A stretch of 64,000 nucleotides of DNA from positions 310,001 to 374,000 of the forward strand of contig JAMXSV010000005.1 in NCBI GenBank assembly GCA_027559495.1, written 5' to 3'. How positions within the stretch are numbered: position 1 is the first letter of the stretch; each line of letters begins with the position of its first letter. This stretch comes from Aurifilum marmelostoma (Eukaryota > Ascomycota > Sordariomycetes > Diaporthales > Cryphonectriaceae). Under the pieces are notes generated by a model. It saw only the letters and a list, made by a program, of their open reading frames with translations, searched no databases and was not told the DNA's origin. Positions 1 to 11,111 of the stretch are shown piece after piece. Position numbers and translations under genes: made by a program.

Positions 1-14
1 AGTTTAGTACTTAC

Positions 15-74
15 CAAGGTGATAATCTCGACAAATCGCCAGAAGACGAAGCCGACTGTGAAAAGGAACGCCAT
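15..74 (-). CDS. First exon of a putative membrane protein (partial, runs off the left edge)
   Basis: Read on the minus strand, an ATG at 74 opens 20 codons (MAFLFTVGFVFWRFVEIITL) that end exactly at a perfect fungal 5' splice site GTAAGT (14 to 9). The peptide is almost wholly hydrophobic with one Arg and one Glu, as expected of a signal anchor or first transmembrane helix. The rest of the gene lies outside the window, so the family cannot be named. A TGG/CCA microsatellite lies about 35 bases upstream, in the presumed 5' leader. The plus-strand poly-glycine frame over the same region is explained by that repeat. Confidence 0.5.
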
Positions 75-108
75 CTTGACCTGTTTGCTGAGGCGGGTGG
101 CGTTCCTG

Positions 109-148
109 GGTGGTGGTGGTGGTGGTGGTGGTGGTGGTGGTGGTGGTG
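109..148. repeat. (TGG)n microsatellite
   Basis: About 13 perfect TGG units. It lies in the presumed 5' untranslated leader or promoter of the minus-strand membrane-protein gene starting at 74. On the plus strand it creates a spurious run of 13 glycines. Confidence 0.9.
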
Positions 149-3100
149 TTGCAGGTCGTCAACAGGCAGCTCGCGGATGTCGTCGCAACTTGATTCGAAG
201 CCTCAAGAAGAGGAAAGACGAGGAGAGGTGGTCGTGATCGGCTTCTTGTCAGTCAACCAGGCGCTGCTGTCAGCTGCAGCACAGAAACCTGTACTGGATT
301 GACTTGGCTTCTTGGCGGACCAAGAGGAGGAGAAGGAGGAGGGTTTGCGCAGGAGCAAGTTGTTGTCAAGAGAGGGGGACAAAAGGTGATTGTGTTGTGC
401 ACGGGCAGGGCGCAGGTGCAGGTGTGTGTGTTGGTTTTAATATGGGGTTGAAGGTAACTTTCTGTGGTGATGGTGGGGCAGGGGTGGTTCCCAGTTTCCA
501 TATGGCGGGGGTGGTTTTCTCAGAGGGTGGGATCGTGAGGATTTACTTTCTGTTTTGATCAAGGATCTGATTATATGAGGTTGGGGAGAGCCCTGCATCC
601 TCTGGCCTTGAAAATAAAAAAAGGTTGTGACCTGCAGAAGCAGTCAAGCAAGCAGGCAGCCTAACATGGACCAGGAGCGAGCACATCATCATAAGCCTGT
701 CTGCACTGGCGCCAACTGGGCAGTCAGCATGTGGTTCACCTGCCCTCAAGAGAGAACCCGGTGAACTGGAAGTTACAAGCCCGGCGTCAGGAGAGTGTCC
801 AGATGAGAGAGCTTCTCCTGCTCCTCGCCAGACACTGTCACAAACCGATGTGACTTAGTGTGGGTGAGGGCAGCTTAACGTTGGTCTCTCACTATCTTGC
901 TGATAGCCTGGAATCCTGATCCCTGCCAGATGACGTTTTGGCTGATCTCCGCCTGCATTGCTCTTTTTGACCAAGCAGAACCTGGGGAAGAAAACAAATC
1001 TGTGTCTCTGATCTGGACCAAACTATTGAACACAACAGCTTTCATTTTTTCTTATTTTTAAGGTAAGCCTAACATTCCAGATCTCCTGACTACTGTATCA
1101 GCCAGAGACATGAACTCTTGTTCTTATTGTGCTATGTTCTTCTTCTTCTTCTTCCTGGGAGTGTGCATCCTTCTCCATTACTCACACCACAAGAAAATTC
1201 ATGAGGCTGGTCTCACTTGGCCCAAGCCCCCTCCTCTAGCATACCCCCCAGTGTCAGCCCCCCAGTAACTTAAATCGCGGGAGGCTGGGACCGCTACACT
1301 AAGTCATGGGCAGACCCTGCCAGCCTATTTTTTGACACACTCCTCCATCTGCTTTGCCTGCTCAGAGAAAACACAGATAAGACTCACATGGCAGAGAGGG
1401 AAAGAAAGAAAAAACAAAAAAGTGGGATCGGGCCAAGTCTCATTCACATCATACATCCTCAAACCTGAAAAATCAGGTACAGCTGCTCAGGGATCCAGAT
1501 GTAATGCTGCTCTGTACCTGGATCGCCCTGCCGGGTTGCAGAAAAAGAGACAGAGGAAAAGAGGGAAGATGAACGTTCCTGCACGTCAGCGCGTGTGAGC
1601 CCCCACTTGTCTGCATTGGCCCTGATGTTCTCTCTCTTTCCCCACCTCGACCTCCTCAGAACTAGAAAAGCCCGAAGGCATGATGAGATCATTAGACATC
1701 ACGCCTTCCAGGGTCTAAGCTAGAAAAGATGTGTACACAGCAGATGCTGACAGCTTATCGACCTGAACCGGAAGGCCATTTTCAATACGGATGAGGTGGA
1801 TGTCATAACTGCCAGACTAGGCTCTGATATCCCACCGCATGGCAAGACCGTTTATTCCCAGTGCCGGCTTCCTGTCATGAGAGATTCATCTTTTTCTCTT
1901 CGCTCATCTTCTGATTTGAACTTCATGGGTCATTCCATCTTCAAGTGAAATGGTTTTCGCTCACCTTGTCCATCCTGTAAACGTCCTTCCTCTCTCCCTC
2001 TCTTTATCCAGGGACGTGCAACCCCGTCGCGCCGGGCTTGAGGCTGTGAAGAGAGACCCTATCCGTCTTTACACGAAGATGATTTCCCAAAGTGTAAAGA
2101 AAAGTTGAGTCAGCTTGATGGGACGAGCTGGTCGCAGCTGCAGCTCAATCAGCGTGCAGTGATGCGCGAGCAGTGTATGGATACACCATCAGAACCTCGT
2201 TGTCAGGAGCCCAGGCACAACGGACCAGAAAGGGTCGTGTGAGCGAATTAAAGTAAAGTCACCTGCCATCAGAGTCCATAAGATGAACGCCTCTTCTCGG
2301 ACCAACACGCCGCAGTCTGCCGAGGCTTCGTGCTGCTTGGGCTATTAGCCACCGCCGCCTGATTAGCTAGCTACACTGGAGCGGGTGTCAGTATTGTTGT
2401 TCCGCGGTTTGCAGTAAGGATTGCAAGGACATCGGGACTACAAAACGAATGCACAGCTTGCTGAGTTTCTTACTCCTGAAGCCCATGGTCGAAAGATTTA
2501 GTCCGCAGACCAAGACATCAAATTCCCAAAGCCACAGATGGCACCTCTTCAGTGGGTCACCCTATGGCCTGAAGGGTCTAGACACTGCTGACCGACGTGT
2601 GCGCATCCCCTAGGCCCCTGGCCACCTGTCGACATCGCGTCGTCGATCAGAAATCACAACGCAGAAGGTGGCGGAGATCTCCCGCAGAGCCTCAAGATCT
2701 TCATGTGAATTTTTCTTCCTATGCTTCTCGAGATGACTGGGTTTTTTCTTCTCTCGATCATGGAGAACCGAAGACAGCCTCAAGGGGACAAAGTTGACTG
2801 GTGGAACGACTATGTTCGGCCGAGGGCGGAAATGAAAAAGGGTCAGGCAGACCCCTGGTTGTGTCAGGAGCTGTTCTCGTTCGAGACTGCGGAGCACTCT
2901 ATTCCACGGTCCTACCCTTGACTGAACTCGCCCTCGACGCTTCTTACCTCGGGCGCAGAGTTCTGGACCTGTGTGTTTTGTCACTGGGCGGCTTCTAAAA
3001 TTCCGAACAATCAGACTCAAGTATATTGTAAGCTTGAGATTAAGGTCAAAGAGGCGTCGGTCGCATCAGCCACTATCTGCCTAGCCTACCGGCCAGCCTG

Positions 3101-3737
3101 GGGAGTCGGCTGATTCGGCCGTCAAGAAACAGCAGCGATGGAGTCACTGCGCCGAGCCTGGGAAGAAGACGAAAGTTCAAGGCACAACGCACGGCTATTA
3201 TGGAATACATACCAGCCTTTTGTCAATTGGTGTTGGCACCAATCAGCTGCAACCATACTTGAGTAGGTCAGACCTGGTGTGGGACGTTGGGGGATCTGCA
3301 ATACCCTTTTGCTCTTCACTTATATCGCGAATGACCACAAGCAATGCAGACATTCATCCGCAGAATGTTTACTTGGGGCTATCAAGACTTGCAGTGGCCT
3401 GTCTAATCTCTTTGCCGTCCAGGTGATCCATTCCCCACGGAATTGGCTGGATTTGGCGTTTACGGTATGGAAAAGGGGGCTTCCAAGGACCCTCTTTATT
3501 GTTTCGCCAACTCAAACACGAGACAACGGGAGGATCCTCTCTTCGCGAGGCGGACCTACTAGTCTAGCACATCCACTCCCCTCTTCCCCCCTTGATATAC
3601 ATAGTAAACAAGGCCTTCCGTTTCCTAAAAACATGTTTCTTTCGTTTCGTCAACCATTCTTCACCTTTTGATTTTTTTTTTGGTCTCCCCTCATTCTTTT
3701 TGAATATTCACTCATTATTTTACTAGCATTCGCTACC
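149..3737. other. Long intergenic region without a convincing gene
   Basis: Short open frames occur on both strands (longest 136 codons, minus, 2610-3020), but none has a recognisable domain or fungal splice sites joining it to a neighbouring frame. The stretch lies between two divergent genes, so it holds both promoters. Pyrimidine-rich tracts at about 1138-1155 and 3560-3735 are typical of fungal promoters and 5' leaders. Confidence 0.5.
3595..3604 (+). promoter_or_regulatory. TATA-like element upstream of the endo-arabinanase
   Basis: ATATACATAG lies about 135 bases before the ATG at 3738, followed by CT-rich leader sequence. The assignment rests only on sequence and spacing. Confidence 0.3.
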
Positions 3738-4858
3738 ATGTTCTTTTCTAGATACGCCGAGGGCCTGGCTGCCCTGGTGCTGGCCTTTGTCCCTCTTGTC
3801 CGTGCAGACTATGCTTCCCCCGGGTCATGCTCCGGAAACTGCTGGGCTCACGATCCCTCCCTGATCCGTCGCGCATCTGATGGTGTCTATTTCCGCTTCA
3901 ACACTGGCGGTGGTGCGCAGATCTACAAGGCAGACTCGCTCGAAGGGCCGTGGACTTATGAGGGAGATGCTATGCCGAACGGATCCATCATCGACATGGA
4001 AGGCAATGACGATCTTTGGGTGAGTCTATCTGCTCTGCTGCTGCTGCCCAGTCCAACACAAGCAAGAACATGGAGTTACTACAGCAGACTGGACCTTTTC
4101 AACAATGTCAAGGATTATTGTACTGATGAGGATACTTACCACAGGCCCCCGACGTTCATCTTGTAGGCGACACATATGTTATGTATTATGCCATCTCGAC
4201 CTTCGGAACCTCGACCTCGGCCATTGGTTATGCAACCTCGAGCACCATGGAGTACGGCAGCTGGACGGACCACGGCGCCACGGGCATCTCGTCCTCGAGC
4301 GGCAAGGACTACAACGCCATCGACCCGAACCTGATCCTGACGGCCGAGGGCAACTACTACATGAACTTTGGCTCCTTCTGGTCCGACATCTACCAGGTGG
4401 AGATGAACAGCGCGGCCACCAAGAGCGCCGGCTCCGCCAGCTACAACATCGCCTACAACGGCACCTCGGACCACGCCGAGGAGGGCTCCTTCATCTACTA
4501 CCGCCAGGCCAACGGCTACTACTACCTCTTCTTCTCCGCCGGCGCCTGCTGCGGCTACGACACCGACCTGCCCGCCGCGGGCGAGGAGTACTCCATCCGC
4601 GTGTGCCGGAGCACCAGCGTCAGCGGGCCCTTTATCGACGCCGACGGGCTTGACTGCACTGCCAGCGGCGGCACCACCGTCCTCGCCAGCCACGGCACCG
4701 TCTACGGGCCTGGAGGCCAGGGCGTCTACCCGGACCCGGAACACGGAAGCGTACTGTACTATCACTATGCGGATACGACGATTGGCATCTCAGACGCGGA
4801 TTATCAGTTTGGCTGGAACGTGCTGAGCTGGTCTTCGGGCTGGCCTGTGCCGACGTGA
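3738..4858 (+). CDS. abnA: Secreted arabinan endo-1,5-alpha-L-arabinosidase (GH43)
   Basis: Two exons, 3738-4019 and 4145-4858, split by a 125-base intron (GTGAGT...ACAG, phase 0), give 331 aa, close to the roughly 320 aa of Aspergillus AbnA. A signal peptide of about 23 residues ends ...LVRA before DYASPGSC. GH43 five-bladed propeller residues are visible: general base Asp39 in WAHDPSLI, pKa-modulating Asp154 in NAIDPNLI, and acid Glu207 in HAEEGSF. Splicing restores the family block LWAPDV, which confirms the intron. The C-terminus QFGW...SGWPV is also AbnA-like. The enzyme would cut the alpha-1,5-arabinan backbone of pectin outside the cell. The start sits in CTACCATG. No carbohydrate-binding module is present. 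The family is confident; the exact paralogue (abnA versus abnC) is less so. Confidence 0.9.
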
Positions 4859-5178
4859 TGGTTGGGTGGTGGTATCCCATGTTGTTGGCCGTTGAAAGGT
4901 CTTTTCTTGGACATATCTAATTCTACAGTTTGTACATGAGCAGTTCTATCTTGCTGAATATATCAGCCTCAAGGCACAGCCCTTTCTGCTTGAATGATAA
5001 AGTTGCTTGTGAATGACTAGGGTATGTTTGTCTGAATGAAGTATGATCGATATTCATCTCACGTTAGAACCAATGAAATAAGTCCAATGGCTTTCGAGTA
5101 TCTATACAAGAGAAGACGACCACAGTTTGGTTTAACCATCTAGCATGACAATGCGATTATCCCTAAACGATACCGAAT
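4859..5178. other. Convergent 3' intergenic spacer
   Basis: About 320 bases between the ends of the plus-strand arabinanase and the minus-strand transporter. It holds only AT-rich 3' UTR-like sequence; no gene seen. Confidence 0.6.
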
Positions 5179-5268
5179 CTACAACTCCTTCTTCTTGCCC
5201 ACCTTCCCAGCGCCGCGCAGACCAACTGAGCTGATGAGAGCGCTCACAACAGCCGCAGCAAAGCACGT
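5179..5268 (-). pseudogene. Out-of-reach C-terminal tail of the MFS transporter
   Basis: Directly after the TGA at 5271-5269, the same frame stays open for 29 codons (TCFAAAVVSALISSV, then GLRGAGKVGKKKEL) and ends in TAG at 5181-5179. A hydrophobic stretch followed by a basic cytosolic tail is what DHA2 transporters have after the last loop. It is reached only by stop readthrough, or if the TGA is an error for TGG. Confidence 0.65.
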
Positions 5269-6804
5269 TCAGAACCCGCTCCGATAGCCTTGTAACGCCG
5301 AACCATCATACGTCAGTCCTCCCTTGGTAACGGTAGCCCCGTCCCCAGCAGCGGCATTCGTCACCGCAGCGGCAATCATGGCAGTCACAGCTAGCCCGAT
5401 GCTGTTTCCCAGCTGTGCCACCGTGTTGAACACCCCGCCCGCCAGGCCCTGGCTCTTCCCCGGGAAGTTCGTCGTGATGACCAGATTGCTGATGTTGAAC
5501 AGCAAATCAGTGCTGATCACACTGATGATCATGGCCGGGAACGCAGACACCCAGTAGTTCCAGCCCAGATCCTGCAGAGCAAAGATCAGGGGCGCCGCAG
5601 CGCTCACAATCCCGCTGATCAGGCTGAGCAGTCCCGCATTCACCTTGTCCATGACCACAGCAGCGAGCACATTCGTAGCCAGCCCGACCACGACCAACGG
5701 CAGGAAGCGCAGAGCCGTCTGCAGCGCACTGAGCCCCTGTGATTCTTGAAAATACAGTGTCGCCCAGTACCCAAAGGCATTAAACCAGGACCAGGTCAGG
5801 AACACGGACAGGCATACGGCAGTGAACTCTCTGCGCCGCCAGATGCTGTTGGGCAGGACGGCAGGGCGGCCCAGTCTCTCCTGACGGCCCTCCCACCACA
5901 CAAAAAAGGGAACCAGCAGCACGGCGACGGCGAGTAAAGGCGCGATCTGCGGCTGGGCGCGAAAGACGCCCGCGCCGTGCGTCATCTCTGCGAACACATA
6001 CGACAGCAGGGCCAGGCACGCGCTGGCGGCGCCCACCCCCACCCAGTCCAGCTCTGTCGCCAGCCTGTGCCGGAGATCTCGTAGTTGCCTCGGTCCCTCG
6101 CCATGCTGCTTGTTTTCCCTTGGCAGTACGAACCAGCCGAGAACGATAGAGGCGGCATTGATGCTCGTGCTCATCCAGTAACCCGTGCGCCAGCCCGAGG
6201 CCTGCACAAAGAGGCCACCAAGAACCAAGCCCAGGGCGAAACCAACAGGACTACCGCCGCCAAACACGGCAAAGGCAATGTTGCGGGTGCGGCCTGTGGG
6301 GAAGTTATTGGTGATGGTGCTCACGGCGGGCGGCATGCAAAAGGCCATGGCGATGCCCTGGAGCACGCGGAAGAGGATGAGCTGGTCTGCGGACCGGGCC
6401 AGGGACACGGCGAGGGTGAAGGCCGTGTACAAGAAACAGCCTGTGAGGAAGACGGGCCGGGCACCGATGAGGTCCGTGACTGCGCCCAGCGGCAGGAGGA
6501 AGCAGGACAGACCCAGGGCGTAGACGGAGGCGGGCCACAGGAGGAGATTGGACGGGATGGGCAGCTCGCGGGCCATGGTGGGCAGGGCGACTGTGAGCAT
6601 GCCCGAGTTGAACGTGTTCAGGAGCGAGACGGACGCCAGGGTGATGAGGATGCCCGCTGAACGTAGCTTGCCGGGTGCGACCGGCTCAGGAGGGGAAGAT
6701 GCGGCGGCCAGTACTGGGGCGGTCTTGTCATGGGACCGAACCTCGTCGTCTACAGCTCGCAGGGTGCCGAGCTCGATCTCGACTGCGGTCGCTGAGCCCG
6801 ACAT
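5269..6804 (-). CDS. DHA2-type MFS drug:H+ antiporter, C-terminus truncated by a TGA
   Basis: An intronless frame of 511 codons begins with ATG at 6804. After a cytosolic N-terminus of about 48 residues come the many hydrophobic helices of a 14-TM major facilitator. Motif A is visible as LGAVTDLIGARP (about 106-117), and the antiporter motif C region as GGGSPVGFALGLVLGG (about 182-197), which points to proton-coupled export of drugs or small molecules from the plasma membrane. The frame stops with TGA (5271-5269) after GYRSGF. The same frame then reads 29 more family-like codons to TAG at 5179, so Trp has probably become a stop within the last helix. The substrate is unknown. The gene converges with the arabinanase and lies downstream of the DUF7924-type gene on the same strand. 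Confidence 0.85.
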   Translation of the reverse strand: MSGSATAVEIELGTLRAVDDEVRSHDKTAPVLAAASSPPEPVAPGKLRSAGILITLASVSLLNTFNSGMLTVALPTMARELPIPSNLLLWPASVYALGLSCFLLPLGAVTDLIGARPVFLTGCFLYTAFTLAVSLARSADQLILFRVLQGIAMAFCMPPAVSTITNNFPTGRTRNIAFAVFGGGSPVGFALGLVLGGLFVQASGWRTGYWMSTSINAASIVLGWFVLPRENKQHGEGPRQLRDLRHRLATELDWVGVGAASACLALLSYVFAEMTHGAGVFRAQPQIAPLLAVAVLLVPFFVWWEGRQERLGRPAVLPNSIWRRREFTAVCLSVFLTWSWFNAFGYWATLYFQESQGLSALQTALRFLPLVVVGLATNVLAAVVMDKVNAGLLSLISGIVSAAAPLIFALQDLGWNYWVSAFPAMIISVISTDLLFNISNLVITTNFPGKSQGLAGGVFNTVAQLGNSIGLAVTAMIAAAVTNAAAGDGATVTKGGLTYDGSALQGYRSGF

Positions 6805-7213
6805 GATGGAGCAAGCAGGTCCAGATAGCAGGCCTGATTATAACAAGGGGAGGAGCGAAAAGACGAAGTTGGGAGAAGGGTTGGAATTGTTTCAGTGTTG
6901 TCCTGCTTGAGAGCAACCACCTCAAGGCCAAGTTTTGTTACAAGAACCGATTGGTTGTGAGGATAGATGGCGAGGAAAGACTCGGTATGATACAAGCGCC
7001 AGATTGGGCTTATCGCGGACACGTCAGCTCACAAAAGGGCGTACTTACAACAGGGGAGTTCACTACAGCACAGCATGGCAAGAAAGTAAGCAACTAAGTA
7101 GCTGGCCGGGCTTGAAACCTGGCAGGGGTCCTTGTCCCAGTAGTCTTTGATGCGATCGCGATCACGATCCTTCGCGGCTCGACCGATATTCAATCACTAG
7201 AGAAACCTCCGTT
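6805..7213. other. Intergenic spacer and MFS promoter region
   Basis: About 410 bases between two minus-strand genes, holding the promoter of the transporter and the 3' end of the DUF7924-type gene. No further gene or clear motif seen. Confidence 0.5.
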
Positions 7214-9002
7214 TTACTCTAGACCCTGCTCCTCATCAGGGATCTTTCTCTTCTTTGCGGACCCTGCATCTGAAGAATCAGTCTGGTCTGATCTCTCCCT
7301 CCCCAGGCCGGGGCCGTCCTGTCCATCTCCTCGTCCAAGTGCTGAGCCGGCATCCGACTGCAAACGACAGCTACCCAGCGCTCGCGAGACACTATCCGAC
7401 CTGGATAACACCGTGGTCACGCCGCTGTGCACGCTCGACGGCAGCGCGTCGATAGCTGAGCAGAGTTTCTTGAGGTGAGTCGGCGCCCATATGTCGTAGA
7501 CATTCTTGACGAACTGGTATGCCTTCCACCTGTTCTTGCCCCCTGCACCATCGTCTAGAATGAAGCGGCTAATGGGATGCTGATAGTACCTAGTATGGTC
7601 TCCATCAATGACCGGATACCAGCCGTAGATCGTGACCATACTATGGTTGTGCGAGACGGAGAAGGCGAGGACCTGGCGATGGAGCTCCTGCTCGCGGTTG
7701 GCAAGGCGAAAGAGCTCAACGACACCCCGAACGGCCAAGGTCATGCTGTGGGCATTCTGGCGTTCCGCGACTTCTATTGGTGTAGTGCTGCATTTCACCT
7801 CGCTGGTCAGGAACGGAAAGTACATGTAGAATGTAGCCATGAACAAGGACCTGGCGCAGCCGGCATTGTCTCCGATGAAGATGCTGATCTTGTCGAGATG
7901 TGCGCTGGTGAATGCTTCGCGCCGGAAGCCAACGGAATAATCTGGCTGTGGTCGTCTTCCGACCAGGGGAAGTGAGTTGTTCCAGCCCTGATCAACACTC
8001 TCGACCAGTATCTCACAATGCTCAGCACCATACGTGGCAAAAGTCTCGGCTGAGGGCACAATAAGCCGAGAGATGTCCTGAATGATGCGGCTCTCGTTTC
8101 TGTTTGAGATCTTCTGGCAGGCCGTCTCAAAGATGTCTTCGGCAAAGAGCGAGTTGTCAGGAGGTATCTGCTCGCTCTCGAGTAGGTCTTGGCAGAGCGC
8201 CTTGCTTTCGCTCGTGATGTCCAGTCTCGACTTGTTCATGAAGGTGCCCTTAGCCGCGAGCAGATCATTGTAAGACGCATCTCGGTACTGGGCGGCTCTC
8301 TCCTCGCGATCCTTTTGGTCGCTCGGCGGGATGTTGGGTTGGTCAGAGCTGGTTTGTGTTCGTGGGAGCCGCGACGAGATCTTTTTGCGGGCAATTGCAC
8401 GCTCCATGACGTCCCACGGGATCGAAATATGAACCGGCCAGTATTTCTCAGGCGGCATGCGCCCGGTCCTCACCCAGAACCGAACTGGGTCAACCTCTCC
8501 CCGGGCCTTGATGCTGCTGCTGATAGTCAGAGGAGTCACGCCAGATGAGGTTTTGGCGGAGGGTGTGGGTGGCGCGTCCTGTCGTGGTCTGCCGCGGGCA
8601 GGTTCTGATGATGGCTTGGGCTCGGGCGGGTCGTCGGTTGCCTGATGCTTGCGCTTGCGGTTCCTGTTCTTCTCGACAGGCGTCTGCGGGCTCTGAAGTA
8701 GCTTATTAGCTGACGATCGAATCAAGGTGCCCCATTGCAGGTTGGACAGGTAATTAGAGCGACAGACCTCATGAGACGGTATGCGCTTGACTCTGATGGG
8801 CCTGGTCGGCTTTTTTTCTCCCGGGCTGCTTATCTGTATTTCCTGTTGATCGTCAATTAGGGTATTCTCCTGCGGCTCATGCGGCATAAGAGCAAAGTAT
8901 TCATTAAATACCTTTGGAGTTCGGCTCTTGCTCTGGCTCTGAAATGAGCCCCTGCTCCTGACGTCTTTTCTGTGCCGCTGCCTGTGCTCGAGTTGTAACC
9001 AT
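7214..9002 (-). CDS. DUF7924-type fungal protein, possible PD-(D/E)XK nuclease fold
   Basis: The frame is open from 9142 to 7214, but its first ATG is only at 8887. A better start is the ATG at 9002, giving MVTTRAQAAAQKRRQEQG, a basic N-terminus typical of such proteins. That needs a short intron with donor GT at 8911-8910, whose acceptor I could not fix. The middle is low-complexity and basic (EKNRNRKRKHQ, possible nuclear signal). The C-terminal domain has IQDISRLIVPSAETFATYGA, RPQPDYSVGF, FPFLTSEVKC, QNAHSMTLAVRGVVELFR and WAPTHLKKLCSAID, which I recognise as the domain found in many Eurotiales proteins of unknown role. The D of PDYSVG and the ExK of SEVKC are spaced as in PD-(D/E)XK nucleases, an inference only. 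Function unknown. Confidence 0.6.
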
Positions 9003-10651
9003 GGTGATGAGCTTGGGAGAATGGAGGAAGGTCTTGATAGTATGGGATGGTGTCGGAGATGAAACAAGAGGATGGAGGAAATGGGTCCAAGGCAGAGTTC
9101 TTGGTCAGGAGAATGCTGCAGATAAAAGAATTTTGGCAACACCTAGAGGCCTAGAAAGCATGACAGAAACAAGAAGGGGGAAACAAAGAAGAGTAAAGAA
9201 AGAAAGAGAAAAAGGACAGCAGCGCCAGACCGTGTGCGGCGTTGATGACAAAGGCATGTGCTGTAATGTACGGCAATCATGGAGAGATGCATTTGAGGGT
9301 TTGAAAAGGGGAATTGTGATAACAAAGACATAAGGCAAAAAAAAAAAAAAAGAAAGAAAGAAGACACTTGTGGCATATTAAATCATTTAACAAGCAAGCA
9401 TATAAAGTATAGAAAGGATTATCTTTCTGACGCAATAACAAAGAATTGCGCTGCAGGAAGATTCTGACAATACTTCGATCTCAATGTTAGAAATGATGGA
9501 AATTGCTGTGCCAAATGATAATATTCTGAGATCGATTGTGGACCCGTTGTTGAGCACAAGAGCAGCAGGGACAAAGTGACTGATTCAGTGGAGAGGTAAG
9601 AGCTGGCTTTTTTGTTGAACAAGTTCTTGTTCTCTCGGTGGTGCTCATCTTCAGGCTACTGTTTTGAGCAAGGTGAAAGCTAGCTACTTGAGCACTTTAA
9701 ATGAGTAAATGACAAAAAGAGATCAAGAATGAGCACCAACCGCAGGAACCAAATAGTGCTTCTGAAGACACTGAACATGACTGCAGGGTCTCTGCAACAT
9801 TGGGTTATTTGAGAATATAGATTGATCATTCCCTGTTGAGAAGAATTGAAGCAAAGAAAGATACAAGGTAATTAATGAACTGATTACTACCCTACACAAT
9901 TCCTCGGACCCTCAGACGCTCATCAGCATCTTCAGCTTGAATCACAACACATTGGCAATGCAATGCGAGCAGTGTGAAGATAATCATGTTGTGCTAATTG
10001 GGCGCCTGTTGACAACGTGCATTGGGATTCTGATGCCATCCTGATGCGATCCAGCTGGGCGTATTTGGCTTCATTGGGCGAGGGAAAACAAGGAAAAAAG
10101 TTAGGGTCCAAGGATGGTTTTCCGTATTAATACTAGTCAGAGACCAATGCAATCACCCAAAATAAAATATTCCTATAGGCCGTTACACCGTGTTAGAGTA
10201 TAGGGGCATCATTATATGGTGACCGCTTCTCTTACTTCTCCTCCTGGACTGGCTGCATCGATTCTATAATCAACACTAATCAGGCTTTTCACACCAAACA
10301 GACTTAGGTTTAATTCAGTGATAATTACGCCGAAAAGCATACCGTGAGTATCATTCTGGACATAATCGTGCTAACCTAGCCAAAAGCTTGTAATTTCACA
10401 GCTAAACAAGAAAATAGAATCGTATCATGCTCTGAATCCACGGAGAAGTATGGATTCATCGAATACACCGCTTCGTCCGTGCGCCATCCTATCCAGGGCA
10501 TTGGAATAGTCTTTCCATATACCAGTTTTCACCAGATCAACCATACTTCTACATCCCCCTCTCCATCATCTGAGTCTAAGTCGTCTCCAATTGTCGATCG
10601 CCAGGGGCTGGGCTGTGGCCCCCGTCTCCATGTCCTGCGAAGGATAAAGCC

Positions 10652-10658
10652 GGCTAAA
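10652..10658 (+). promoter_or_regulatory. XlnR-type site GGCTAAA
   Basis: GGCTAAA matches the binding consensus of the xylanolytic activator XlnR/Xyr1. It lies about 455 bases before the ATG of the beta-xylosidase, a known class of target. It is a single 7-base match, so chance cannot be excluded. Confidence 0.45.
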
Positions 10659-10941
10659 ATCCCCATCTACCGCCATCCGGCTGAACCCATGTGTGCCACG
10701 GAATCGGTGAGCATTCGACCGAGCTCGACCCATCATCAGTACCACAAACTTACAAGATTGAGATCAAATCTGGTTCAGATCTTCTGGCTGGCCTCCACAG
10801 TCCCTCCACAGCCTCTGCGGGGAAGATTATGACGCGGACGAAAAAGAGAGAGAGGCGGTTCTTAAGAAAACTTACGCCGGCAAATCATTAATACATACGT
10901 ACATAATTATATACTTACGTATATACGAGCGATCGCAATAT

Positions 10942-10964
10942 GGACGGGGACGGGGACGGGGAGG
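10942..10964 (+). repeat. GGACGG tandem hexamer in the GH3 promoter
   Basis: Three perfect GGACGG units followed by GGAGG, about 150-170 bases before the ATG. This GC-rich block sits in an otherwise AT-rich promoter. It resembles but does not match the CreA consensus SYGGRG, because the base before CGGGG is A. Confidence 0.55.
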
Positions 10965-11016
10965 AATCCGCGATCCAGCCTGCCTGAGCGTATAATGTCG
11001 TACTGTTTCTTATTGC

Positions 11017-11025
11017 TATAAAATA
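11017..11025 (+). promoter_or_regulatory. TATA box of the GH3 gene
   Basis: TATAAAATA lies 87 bases before the ATG at 11112, a good match and spacing for a fungal TATA box. Confidence 0.45.
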
Positions 11026-11111
11026 AGTACAATGTGCACCCCTTTCCCAGAATTCAGGTCCTTTCCTGCCATCGCGCTCTCGAACCGAGAAAGTCAACCA
11101 ATCTTGCGATC

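Larger units (their letters stand above)
9143..11111. other. Divergent intergenic region
   Basis: About 2 kb between the starts of the DUF7924-type gene (minus) and the GH3 gene (plus). It holds an A/AG-rich tract at about 9336-9361 and scattered short frames without domains. The right end is the GH3 promoter, listed separately. No gene seen. Confidence 0.5.

Noticed and set aside
19..237. Plus-strand frame with 13 glycines at the left end
   Set aside because: The glycines come from a TGG microsatellite. The opposite strand has a start codon and a perfect splice donor that explain the region better.
2610..3020. 136-codon minus-strand frame in the long intergenic region
   Set aside because: No domain, low-complexity basic composition, overlapped by similar frames on the other strand, and no splice partners.
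4105..4765. Long Leu/Arg- and Val/Gly-rich frames opposite and beside the arabinanase
   Set aside because: Out-of-frame shadows of the GC-rich second exon; the GH43 frame with its catalytic residues is the real one.
9143..9376. Phe/Leu/Ser-rich minus-strand frames over the A-rich tract
   Set aside because: Low-complexity translation of poly(AAG/A) sequence in a promoter region; no domain.
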